A stretch of DNA of 64,000 nucleotides from the NCBI RefSeq assembly GCF_964199755.1, contig NC_133896.1:64955142-65019141 (forward strand). The letters are read 5' to 3'. The notes under the pieces were generated by a model, which searched no databases, was not told where the DNA came from, and saw only the letters and a program-made list of their open reading frames with translations. The position numbers and the translations under genes were made by a program. This stretch comes from Larus michahellis. Lineage: Eukaryota > Chordata > Aves > Charadriiformes > Laridae. This document shows, piece by piece, positions 45,370-56,605 of this stretch. How positions within the stretch are numbered: the first letter of the stretch is position 1; each line of letters begins with the position of its first letter.

Positions 45370-46345
45370 TATTATGAGAAGTGCTAACAAAGAACAGCTT
45401 ATACTCATACCAACACAAATCTATGGGCCCGGATGGAATCCACCCCAGGGTGTTAAGAGAAGTGGCTGACATCATTGCAGGGCCACTGTCTATAATTGAA
45501 AAGTCATGGAGATCAGGGGATATCCTTGATAACTGGAAGAGGGCAAATGTCATATCCATCTACAAGAAGGGCCCAAAAGAGGGTCCAGTAAACTACAGAC
45601 CTGTTAGTCTTACTTCAGTCCCTGGGAAAGTAATGGAATGAGACCCCCTAGAAAATATTACAAACCAAATGAAGCAGGTGATTGTGAAAAGCCAGCATGG
45701 ATTTACCAAAGGCAAATCCGGCCTGACAAACCTGATCACCTTCTACAACAAAATAGCATTTTTCTGTCAACATCATGAGAGCAGTGGATGTTGTTTACCC
45801 GGACTTCAGCAAAGCATTTGGCAGTCTTTCCCACAGCCACCTTCTGGACAAACTGTCAAGATACAAAATGGATGGGTGATCTGTGAGATGGGTAGGAAAC
45901 TGGCTCACAGGCCTCACTCAGAGGGTCGTGATCAATGTTTTTCTGCAGGAAAGACTGAAGGAGTTAGGTCTTTTCTCGCTGAAGAACAGAAGGCTCAAGA
46001 GGTACCTCATCGCAGTATTACAGCCCTTAATGGGCAGCTACAAAGAGGATGGAGATTCTCTCTTCACATGGAACCACATGGAAAAGACGAGAGACAATGG
46101 GTACAAGTTGGACCAGGAGAGGTTTCATCTCGATATACGAAAGAAATTTTTTACAGTGAGAGCAATCAGTGACAGGAACAACCTTCCCAAGGACCTGGTA
46201 GAGCCCCCATCAGTAGAGGTTTTCAAGATGCAATTGGACAGGGTACTAGGTAATCTCATCTAGGCTCCCTTTCCCTCAAAATATTGGACCACATGATCTT
46301 TTGAGGTCCTTTCCAACCTGGACTGTTTTATGATTCTGTGATACT
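45370..46345 (+). mobile_element. CR1 LINE copy with internal deletion (RT fragment joined to 3' end)
   Basis: The first part encodes CR1 reverse-transcriptase text ([20 protein letters not shown], then [16 protein letters not shown] before a stop at 45639, then SQHGFTKGKSGLTN). Near 45945 it jumps directly to CR1 3'-end text (GGAAAGACTGAAGGAGTTAG onward), skipping the rest of ORF2. It ends with GGACCACATGATCTTTTGAG / TTCCAACCTGGACTGT and TATGATTCTGTGATAC. Confidence 0.88.
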
Positions 46346-48834
46346 AAGTGATTTATGTCCCAGGCTGTGTAGGTACTTTTTCCACAAACATTTGACCCAG
46401 TGAGTGGTCAAGTGGTGATCTTCTCACTCTTCCTTCCAACTTGCTTTTTCTGTGCAGTCAGTAAATATGTTATTATCTGACCTGAAAGCAGCAACAATAA
46501 AACATTTGATGTGAATACTTGTGATAGTCGTGTTGCAAGTGTTTGAAAGTTAATTTGAATAAAGCAGTAGTATTGATGATTTAGCCATGATGAGGATGTA
46601 AGCAAGGCAAAGTTAGTAGGGAGGAACAGTATTTTAGCAATCTAACTTACATCATGAGGGAAAATGATAAGTTATAGGCCATAGAAGCCCTTTCTCAGAT
46701 CTGAATATGATTTAAGTCTTAGGATATAAACATTGATTAAAGAAAAAAAAAGTGTTATTCTTGTATCTTCACATTAGCTAATATACAACTTTGAGTGTAA
46801 GCCCTTAGGATGCATAAATTTAAGTGTCTTTTTAATACTACTCCTCATTTCCAATGTATAGCTGAAAAGGGGAGTGGAAAACAGATTTTCTTGAGCTAGA
46901 AATTCTGTAAAATAAACACCAGATGGAGCCAGAAAACCATATATTAAAACTTCTATTTACTTTTTATTATGTTTAATCCTTTTATTTTGTTTTCAGTCCT
47001 ACCCATTTTCTTTTCTTTGCCTTAGTAAAATATCTTTTATATAATCTGTGATATAGTTGAACAATTTCTGAGGAGCTGTAATTATCCAGGACTTCTTTTG
47101 TCTTGCCGTGGAGACATGCACCATTTTAGTACACAATAGATACAGAATGTATTATACACATAATATGTATAGAACAATATGAAATAAGAAATTAGAATTG
47201 TAGGGCAATCAGCTTATGAAAACTTATCAGAACTTACCACCTTTAAATATACCAAGTATAATTGCTGACCTGAAAAAAAATTAAATAGCCTTTCAGTTTG
47301 CATCTCCTCAAATCTTTTCCAGTGGAGAGGCAGTTATTCTTAATTTAAACTTGTTGAAAACATCTTTTTCAAAATAACTTCTTTCTCCTCTTAGATACTG
47401 TAACCCAACGATCCTCTGGAGTTCTCCAATCAATAGCCTAGTATATTTTTCACAGAAAACCAGAAGGTATCACTGACTTATCACATGAGCCTGAAGTTGT
47501 CTAAGGCCAAGTTTTCAAATGTAGTTACTGATTAGAAGAGATAGATGTTTTATGGTGGTTCATACTGACTCTTTTAAAGTCTAATTTTTACAGAGAACAC
47601 TATGAGATTCAAAGATAATTCCTGACACCACAAAACAGTTAGCCTAGTTCAATACAGAAAAACAAACAAACAAACAAAAAACCAAAAAAGTAAAATGAAA
47701 GTGGCAAACCATTTACTTTATAAAAATACTGCTTTTTTAGAAAAAAGAAATTGCATTTTCCCCATAGTGTATGTGAGAGTATTAAAGTCTTCCTTATGTT
47801 AACTGCACACTTGAGTCTGCCCAGCTTTGTGTCAGGGGCAGAGAGCGCAGCTGAGCTTTTCCTATCAGCCCTCACACAACCTGCAAGTGTTTGCTCCTCT
47901 CTGCTGTCCTGGTGGCAATGGGCCATCACCAGAGACACAGCTGGAACGGGCATATTCTGTCAGAAATCACCTGGCCCAGGGGTCTTTAGAATGAACTCCA
48001 GAGCTTTCCCTTGTCCTAAAAGTACTCTTTTCCAGAAAAAGGGAAACTTTAGAGCATAAGGAGCATGAGCCCCAGGAGAAACAGAAGAGATAGATACCCT
48101 ACGGAAGGTCTCTGAGCAGCAGGTCTGAAGGGCAGCATGACTCACAAGTTGGAGTTGAGGGGTCTGTCACAGTCCTGGGGTGACACAACAATGCTGGAGC
48201 CTGGCCTAGCTTCATTGAAAATTGTTTCTGCATTTTCCAATAAAAAATGAGAAATTTGTCCTTATTCTCATGGCATGGTCTGATGTTGGATGTCCTAATT
48301 CAATCTATGAACCTAAAAATCTAAGACTCGCTCCTCTTTAGAGTAACACCCTAAGTTGCTTGGCACAAAGGGAGAGACTCAGAGGGACTTGAGAAATAGC
48401 TAGAAAACCCAAAATACCAGCTGAATTTATGTGCAAAGTAATAATAATGAGATGCTCCTAAAGCAAACCAACAACATGAATTACAAAGAAATATTTTGAA
48501 AAAAAAATTTTGAAAAAAAAAAAAGATAATTCAACCTCACTTTTTTTTTCTTGTAGATGCCTGAAAATGCATTTTCTGACCAGTTCAGCCATGCCTTCCA
48601 CTTCAGCATTGCAACTTAATCCTGCATTTCCACAAAAGGACACCTGCAAACTCTATCTATGAATTTATCATATACATTATCCAGTGATATGCACAGCTTA
48701 CAGATGGTTCTAACCTACCTGCTTAATATCTGACTGCGCACCTCAGTGGCTCTGGTTTTCCCCATGTAAATGGTTCTACTTTATCCTTTTCTCTCCATTC
48801 CTTCAACATATACATATGTATAGGCAACTTATAT
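46346..48834. other. Intergenic, no recognised gene
   Basis: AT-rich sequence with an (AAAC)-type run at 47658-47690 and A/T runs at 48499-48551. No gene or RNA recognised. Confidence 0.65.
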
Positions 48835-49062
48835 TTTAACTTGGACTCACTTAGCTTTCAGCTCTTTCACCATGAGGTCAGCCAGGCAGTGGAGCATGTT
48901 GCTGAGAGAGGCTATGCCGTCTCCATCCTCAGATGTTTTCAAGACTCAACTGCGTAAAGCCCCAAGTGATCTGGTCTAAGCTCAGAGCTGCTGCTTGGAA
49001 GTGGAGGTTGGACTAGAGACCTTCTGAGGACATTTCCCACTTGAACTATCCTAACCTATGAT
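48835..49062 (+). mobile_element. CR1 LINE 3' fragment, plus orientation
   Basis: Contains TTTCACCATGAGGTCAGCCA, GATGTTTTCAAGACTCAACT, GAGGTTGGACTAGAGACCTT and a CCTATG end. Same subfamily look as the copy at 42310-42765. Confidence 0.85.
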
Positions 49063-51296
49063 TTTACTATGCTTTCTGTTTATGTCCACTCATTCATTTT
49101 TTCTTCCTTTTAACGGAGGAAACAGATTTTTCAGTCTTACCAAGCCTTGCATCCAAAAATCACGAAATAACCATCTACCCCTGCCTGTCCAGTAAAAGTT
49201 CCAGCGTATAAAGAAAGAAAAACTTCAGACCCAAAAGACTGATAATTTTATATTTAGGCAGGGTAATGGAGTATCTTGAATGCAAAGGAGTCATAGTTTT
49301 AAGTTTTCACCCTGAAGCCACAAGATTTAGAAATGTTCTCTAAACAACTCCTCCCCCGGCCAACCGAGATGTTCCCATGATCGCATACCCCTGGGACAAG
49401 GAATTCAAGAACACTGAAGGCTGAGTCAAGCAAGAAATGATTGAGCAATTCTGCCTTTCAACTCTAGACCTGCAGAGGGCATGAGTGCCAGTCATGGAGA
49501 TTTAGCTGGCAGTTTCAAGCTGTAGCTGTGCATGCAGCTGTGGGAGCTCCTGGTTCAGGTCCTCACGTTCTGCTTTAGAGACAACTGTCACAATCACATC
49601 AGATGTGAGACACTGGGAAAATAGCCCTGTCACTCATAGGATGACAGCAATCACCAGCACATCAATTTTCTGAAGTCGCTTTTCAGAACAGCACTAGAGC
49701 TTTTTAAGAATTCAGGTCCTATAGAATGTGCAGGAAAATGAGCAAAGAAAAAAAATGCTACTTGTGGCTAGGCATGCTTGCTGCTGTTAGGGCCCTGAGA
49801 GCAGCAGCAGGCTCTGCAGTCTCTACTGCCACCCCTGGGGTTGTGAGACAGAGCTGGGAGAAACCTCACTAGGGCCCTCCATGCCTTGGGTCAGAGGCTA
49901 CACGGGCTCTCCAGTCCTCAGTTCTGTCCAAGGCAAGGCTGCAGCTATCCTCGTCACTCTCACAGCCTTGCTGCCTGGCCAGCCAGATTTCTGCCCCGCT
50001 AGGACCTGCTGGACCACCACCCTCAGTGCCCAGCATCCTCCCCACCCCCACTGGGCAGCCCGCCCCACTGGTCCTGGAGCACTACTTTGTTCAAACTAGC
50101 TGGAGTGTAATAATTTATTCCTGAGACAAAGAAAATAAAGAAAAGAACTTGCCTGAGCAACCTTTGTGGAAGAAAAGTCAGTGCCTTCAGAGCAGCTATA
50201 AAAAGAAGACATATGCGATGTAATTAAAAGAATATAATTAGAATGTGTCTGGCAGAACACCTGAGTAATGACCTGAGATTTAAGTATAGCTGCTGCTTCT
50301 GGGTGTGAGTGGGGAGAGTGTTTATGGCATTGGATGAATTTTGCGCTCTCTGGTGAATACTCAGTGTGGTGTTCTTTGTCACAGATGGTTCTCTGGCAGA
50401 AAAACAAGCTCAAGAAAGGCTTCGGAGGTGAACTCAAGAACTCACTATTCTCTTTAGTGCAGAAGGGCTGCATGTTTTTTTAATGTAATCTTAAACAATG
50501 CTGTAATTTGGCATAAATCATTGCTGGGACTGAAAAGGGTAGTCCTTGTCCTTTTCCCCTTGGGGCAGCTGAAAAGCAGGTCCTACTTAAAAAACCATTT
50601 CTCTTGTTTAGGTTAGTTCTTCACATAACTAAAAAGTGCCAGCAAGAAATAGGTATCTGTAACAAGCAACTGTACTAGGAAGAATGTACCATCCTTTTAG
50701 TGATAATGTGGGTTTATTTCATATCACCATAGGTTCTGAAGTTCTTAAGCATGCTTTCTGCTGCTAAGGTGTTGCTGGTTACTAAAACAATAAAACATCA
50801 CAGTGATATCAGCTGGTAGCTGAAGAGACATAAGCATTCTTTCACACATGTTGAAGAGTTATCCAGAGCTTCTGGAATTAAGATTGTGATATTGTATATA
50901 AGTAAAACCCATGTAAATGAAACATCATACTGGAATTTCAGAGTGACGATCAGTAGATGGTGCTCTTTTCCCAAGTAAGAATTTACGAAGTATTCTCAAA
51001 ATATGAAAAATATTATCAACATCTTTTAATATTTTTATCCCACAGTTAGATAATATTTATTAAAAATTAAGTTTCAAACACTTATTTTCTTCCAAAAGTC
51101 ACTCCGGATTTCCACCATATTTCATAAGAGGCAGAGAGACACTAGTTTAACTGACCCACTTCGTTAAACTTAGTGGAATAATCTAATTATAGTGTTGCAC
51201 TTTACCAAGCAGCTTTTCAAAAAGAATGAGATTATCTGACCAGATTTTAATTAGCTCTCCTCTTTCTTTGATAAGGTTGTTTGTTCTGTTTTTTAT

Positions 51297-51356
51297 AAAA
51301 CAAAAACAATAATAAAAAACCAAAAACCAAACCAAAACCAACCCCCAAACAAAAAT
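51297..51356 (+). repeat. A-rich (AAACC/CAAAA) low-complexity tract
   Basis: Irregular CAAAA, AATAA and AACCA units over about 60 bp. Confidence 0.85.
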
Positions 51357-53140
51357 CCCTCATACTGTCTGGTTTATTTTCTTAGACATCATTTCTTCAG
51401 TTTATTAAAATAATCTGAATGAATCTAGAGATCAACTGTAGGGTCAGAATATTTTACCACTTGTTTTCCTTACAGTAGAAATGTCAAAAAGAAGAGATTT
51501 TTTTAAAAGTCCTCTCAAAGTCAATCAAAAACTCTTGTCTTGGAAAGGCTTCCAGGTTTGCACTGGGAGAAGTTCAGGTGACTTCACGGGACGAGTCACA
51601 GAGGTCATGCCTTTGCAGGACTGTGGGTCTAAATATTCAATTAATCTCTGATGCAAGAAAATCAACAGTGATGCTTTCTGATGAGCCCTGTTTGTATTTC
51701 TTTTTAGTCTTCAATGGAAATGAAAAACCTGCAGACATCACATAGAACTGAGAAACTCTACTTACTTGATTACAGTTATTTGATATTCACTTTCTTTCTG
51801 CCTTTCTTTGATGAGTGTCATGCTCACTGGCAAGGAATCAGAGTTCAAATGCTTCCAGTTACCAAGTTACCAAGAAATTTTGTGCTGGCACTTCCCAAGT
51901 TTCCATCCCTGAACAAGACAACCCATTCAACCAAATCTGGGAAGCACAACTTCTATGAATGCTCTTTGGCAGCCCTGCCCCTGCCTGCTGTGCCTGGATG
52001 CCTCAGAGTCCTGCTGCCAGGAAATTATAGCCCCACAGCATCCCCAGCCGTCTCCTGGCTTTGGTGTTTGGGCTAAGTATTTTAAAGGACCCCAAGGAGG
52101 ATTTAGAGTTTCAATTGCTAGTAAAATCCAAAAGACTTCAGATGCTTTTCTGAGGTGCTGGTCTTAACTATAGAAAGGCTTGGGTATTTAGTATAATGGC
52201 TAATCTAATTCTCATCACTATAGCGTCTGAGAAAGCAAGCATCTGAGGCTAGCAAAAGAAAGGAAAGTAAAGACTACTTCAAGTGAAAAACTCAGACACT
52301 TCTTAAATCTCTGTCAGAAATACTTTTTTCCTCATAGATTTTAATGTTTGATTGATAATCGTTCTTTTTATCCCATGGTATCTTCAAAAGCATCCTAACT
52401 ATGAGGACATCTTGACCTCTTTTCCATAGCTGTCCAGTGTGTGCCAAGTCTCATGTGACAGCTGCCCTTACAGAATGGAAAACTGACAATAATTTAATAA
52501 AAATGAACCAAAAAGTCTGGAACTTATAATATGTACAAATTTTTTCCTACCATGATTTTTTTTTTAATCCTTTGAATGATTCTTGTGTTTAGGCCAATGT
52601 GATGTTACAGGGAGTGTGCAAATCACTGTGGTTTCAGACAGTTAAAGTCAAGGATATTGTAGGATATTAGACTGTAGCTTAAGCAAAAATGTTCATTTTT
52701 TTGCCACATTGATCAATGTGAGATCAACTCCGTGCTGTATACTTGTCTGCAATATGTCATTTAGAACAGGCGATTTAGTTCTGTTTCAGTAACTGAGTGC
52801 TTCTGCTTTCGTAGACTCACTTGGATGTGAAGAATGAGATCCTTTGCTTCAATAGCATAATTTTTTAAGATGGGCTGATAGACATGTCTCTGTTACGCTT
52901 GGGAGCATTGCGGCTATGTGGGTTGTAAACTCTGTGGATGAGGAAACGCTATAGACTCAAAGGCCTAACTCCAAATTATGGAAAGCATTGGGTGTTTAGG
53001 GCCAAGTTTACAAAGGGACTAATGTTATGCCTTGCCTTCTGAAAGGTTACTGAAGTAATGAACTGAGATGATCCAGTTGACTCTGACTTCTCTCTGGTAG
53101 CGTTTCAAGAAACAGCAAGGCAAGCTCATGCTTTCCATCA

Positions 53141-53170
53141 ACACACACACAGACACAGACACAGTCACAC
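53141..53170 (+). repeat. (CA)n microsatellite with CAGACA variants
   Basis: ACACACACACAGACACAGAC followed by two more CA-type units. Confidence 0.9.
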
Positions 53171-56017
53171 TGTCATATATGTACACTATTAAAATAACAC
53201 ACCATGTTCATGTCTAAGTGTCATGTAAGCTTTATATAATATTGTGTATATTTTAACATGGAGTTAAAATCTAAATAAAATTAAATAACAGGCTCTGATG
53301 ATTCTGAATGGGAAGAGTTTTCACTCACAAGGAGGCAATTTAAATATATTTTTTTTGTTTCAGATTGAAGCATCTGTTACTGTTACTGAATTTGTGAATG
53401 GGAGAGGAATGAGTAAGCTCAGGGATGAATTGCTGTGTGTATTTGATTCTGTGTTCTTGTGGGAGGCTACAAAAAAGTGTCTTAAGAGCTTTGTGAAGTG
53501 CTATTGTGTCGTACAATGTGTGCTGGCTCTTGCAAGTCTTTACCATAATGTTCCTGACCTCTGCAAACTATCGTAGGCCAAAACTAGGATATATTTTCTG
53601 AACATATTATTCTCATTTATCACAGCAGAAAAAAATAGGGATACACAAGTGCTCCAGCTTCGCCTAAAACACTTCGTATTGGTCATGGTCTTCAACAACA
53701 CATAGAGTCAGATGCTCTTAGCCTGATCCTGCATAGCAAATCTTATTGGTGCTTAGTATCTAAGTGGGTATTTTGGCCTGGCTTTTTTTGCTATTTTTTT
53801 ACTGCTTGTTTCAGGAGATCGTGGTAGGTCCTGCTGTTTTCTGGGCAGAGGTCCCTTCAGAATTCTGTTTACAAATGCTTTTTTGACGTTTTATTACATG
53901 GAAGCAAAAGTTGTTCTTCAGATACAAAGATCTGTGCTTCTCAAGAGGCATCGTAATATATTGATAGTAGTCACATGTTCTTTTCACGTTAATTCATGAC
54001 TTGCTACTTAGGTCAAAGCAAAGAGGTTCTGGCAACATCCATTTTAGAGTGAATATTAATAAACAATGTGATAGTTAATGAGCATGAGGATATAGACTTG
54101 AATCACAGGTACCGAATACATGCTCCCGTTGCCTTAGTAACTATTCATTCCCCACTGAGGATTTAACTTAACCCAATATTCAATGCAAATTTAACCCTCA
54201 ACTGTTCAGCTATTTCCCTATTATAGTAACTGGAAACATTTCCTAAAGCCTGAGTAAAATTGCTAGAAGAAATACCAGCTAATTTGTAACATTATAGCAG
54301 ATCTTTGGCTCAGTTCACCGTTCACCTGTTAAATACCCTAAGTACAGGAAACTTTCCCCTACCCTTTTTGTTTAAAAGCCCTTCACAGAAGGGTCAAAAG
54401 CCTAATTAAAAATCAGTTTATATCTGAGGAAGAATTTCTGTGGAAAAACACGGGTAAACAAATGTTGTTCTAAGGTTACTGATGCTTGTTTAGCAAAGTG
54501 GTTAGCAAAAACAAAAGATAATATTCTTTTCCCCTTCCTGTCCTTTATTTGCACCAGATGGCTGCTTGCACGTATAGTCCACTTAAACATCATGAAGAAG
54601 GATGGCTAGATATATTCTTCTTCCACTTTTTAGCATCTTTCTTCAGCGTAACCTTCAGCAAACACCAGCTATCTGTAGAAGAACAGAAAACTGCAGGTAA
54701 CTACTGGCAAAAAGCAAAGAGAGTGTTAGCGTTACAGTGAGAAAGTAACTCATGGATCTCCTTCTCCTTTCTGACATTTCCATATGGTGACTGTGGAACC
54801 AGGAACACTTTTCAGTTAACGCAACAGCCCCTCCTCTCATTCTCCTCTCAGGCAGATTTCCAGGGAAAGAAAATCCCATCATGCTGGCCAAAAGGGGTCA
54901 TGCCAGGTCTGGCAGGCTTGGAGACCAGGAGCCCAAGGCTGTGGTAGACACCGTAAAGCACACCAGCCCCTCAGCATAGGCACAGCCTAAGATAACTTAA
55001 TGGTCCCTCTGTCATCTCTCCATACACAGGGAGCCCAGGCAATTATCCCTGCAGCTCATTTCAAAAGCTAGCTCTAATTATTACAGTTCACGTCTACTGA
55101 AGCATGAAGAGAATTAAGTCAAAGCCTAAAGTAAGAAACAAAGGTGGAACCAAAGTGTTAAGCTGCAGTTGAAGCTGCTTCTGTACTTAGGGAATTTTTC
55201 ACAGTACACTGTAAGTTATATCTTAAAGATATAAAGGGAGAAAGGGAATTAAACTGCTCTCCCTTCATGTCTTCATGAACTAACCCCTAAAAGACCTGAT
55301 ATCAGATCAGGTCCAGAGAAGCCAAATCTACTCTAAAAATTTGTGCTGGCATTGCTCAGGGATATGAGGAGGTGTGATCCCTGAGTGACAGACCTTTGCT
55401 AGCAGAGAAACCTTGGTAAGAAGGAGTTATAGATAGGAAAGCCTCACCTCAATGTGTCGCAGGTTGCACTGTATGAAGTGCATCTGCTGGAGCTGTATTA
55501 CCAATCAGAGCAGTTTCCATTAGTATATCCCAGAGTCAGTGAAGCCTCACTAGACACTGTCCTCTTATTTAGATTTTACCAGATCCATATCTTTTTTTCC
55601 TTTCAGAATCCTGTCTTGCTGTTTCAAAAGTTTCATTTTCCTTCTGTCTAAAACACTCAGAAGAGCACAGCTGTGTCGTGCCACATGGCCCTTTTAAGGC
55701 TGTTGATGTGCAGCAACATATAAAACAACTTCATTTTGAATGGTCTACTGAGTTGATGGCCTGGACCCCAGGCAGGAATGCTTAAACACAGTCTCCATAG
55801 AGCCTTGAGACTTCTTTATAGCGGGAAGAGTGCCTGCTGAGAAAAACAGTATGTAAGCATGAAATGAAAACTTACGTGGCTATACAGGAGCTGAATTGCA
55901 CAAAGGGAAGCAGCACAGTTGAAAAGGCCTCTTTAATCCTAGTACTCCCTAATTTTTCAGTGTAATATATAATTATTTTGCATGCAGTATATTATTTATC
56001 ATGTGAATGCCTCAGGA

Positions 56018-56022
56018 CAAGC
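56018..56022 (+). repeat. Target-site duplication CAAGC (left)
   Basis: CAAGC immediately before the TGTGCTGG start of the LTR; the same 5 bp follow its end at 56601-56605. Confidence 0.85.
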
Positions 56023-56600
56023 TGTGCTGGTTTTGGCTGGGTTAGAGTTAATTTTCTTCATAGCAGCTAATATGGGGCTGTGTTTTGGCTTTGTGATGGA
56101 AACAGTATTGATAATTCAAGAATGCTTTAGTTATTGCTGAGCCACCATTGAGCCCACCACCCCACCATTGACTAGGCTGGGGGTGTGCAAAAGTTGGGAG
56201 GAGACACATCCAGGACAGCTGACCCCAAATGACCAAAGGGATAGTCCATACCATATGATGTCATGCTCATCAATGAAGCTGGGGGAAGGTTGGCCAGAGG
56301 GCCACTGGTCAGGGACTGCCTGGGCATTGGTCAGTTCTTGGTGAGCAATTGTTTTCATTTGCATCATTTGTCTTTCTTGGGTTTTATTTCTCTCTCTTTG
56401 TTATTTTCCTTTTCATTATTGTTATTATTAATAACAACAACAATAACAATAATAATAATAATTATGATTATTTCAATTATTAAACTGTTCTTATCTCAAC
56501 CCGCAAGTTTTCCCACTTTTACCCTTCCAATTCTCTTTTCCCCATGCTGCTGTGGGGGGAGTGAGCAAGCTCAGTTGCCAGCTGGGGTTAAACCACAACG
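56023..56600 (+). mobile_element. Solo LTR of an endogenous retrovirus (ERVL-like)
   Basis: A 578-bp element opening TGTGCTGGTTTTGGCTGGG and closing GGGGTTAAACCACAACG. It matches in order a very common avian LTR I recognise (GTTAGAGTTAATTTTCTTCA, GGACAGCTGACCCCAA, TTATCTCAACCCGCAAG, AGTTTTCCCACTTTTACCCT). Identical 5-bp duplications CAAGC flank it, which fits ERVL-class integration. No internal retroviral region or second LTR is present, so it is a solo LTR left by recombination. A CRE-like TGATGTCAT is at 56256-56264 and an ATTAAA signal at 56479-56484. An ATT/AAT-rich tract has expanded at 56416-56472. The terminal CA has become CG. No protein is encoded. Confidence 0.9.
56416..56472 (+). 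repeat. Inverted ATT/AAT triplet tract inside the LTR
   Basis: ATT/GTT triplets turn into AAC/AAT triplets around TTATTAATAA, so the tract can fold on itself. Confidence 0.85.
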
Positions 56601-56605
56601 CAAGC
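56601..56605 (+). repeat. Target-site duplication CAAGC (right)
   Basis: Second copy of the 5-bp duplication flanking the solo LTR. Confidence 0.85.

Larger units (their letters stand above)
49063..56022. other. Intergenic, no recognised gene
   Basis: About 7 kb without a gene or clear transposon. A GC-richer patch lies at about 49780-50095. Simple repeats: (AAACC/AAAAC) run at 51297-51356 and (CA)n with CAGACA units at 53141-53170. Confidence 0.6.

Noticed and set aside
51714..52076. 120-codon plus-strand open frame in the right-hand intergenic region
   Set aside because: No domain, no splice context, and no similarity I recognise.
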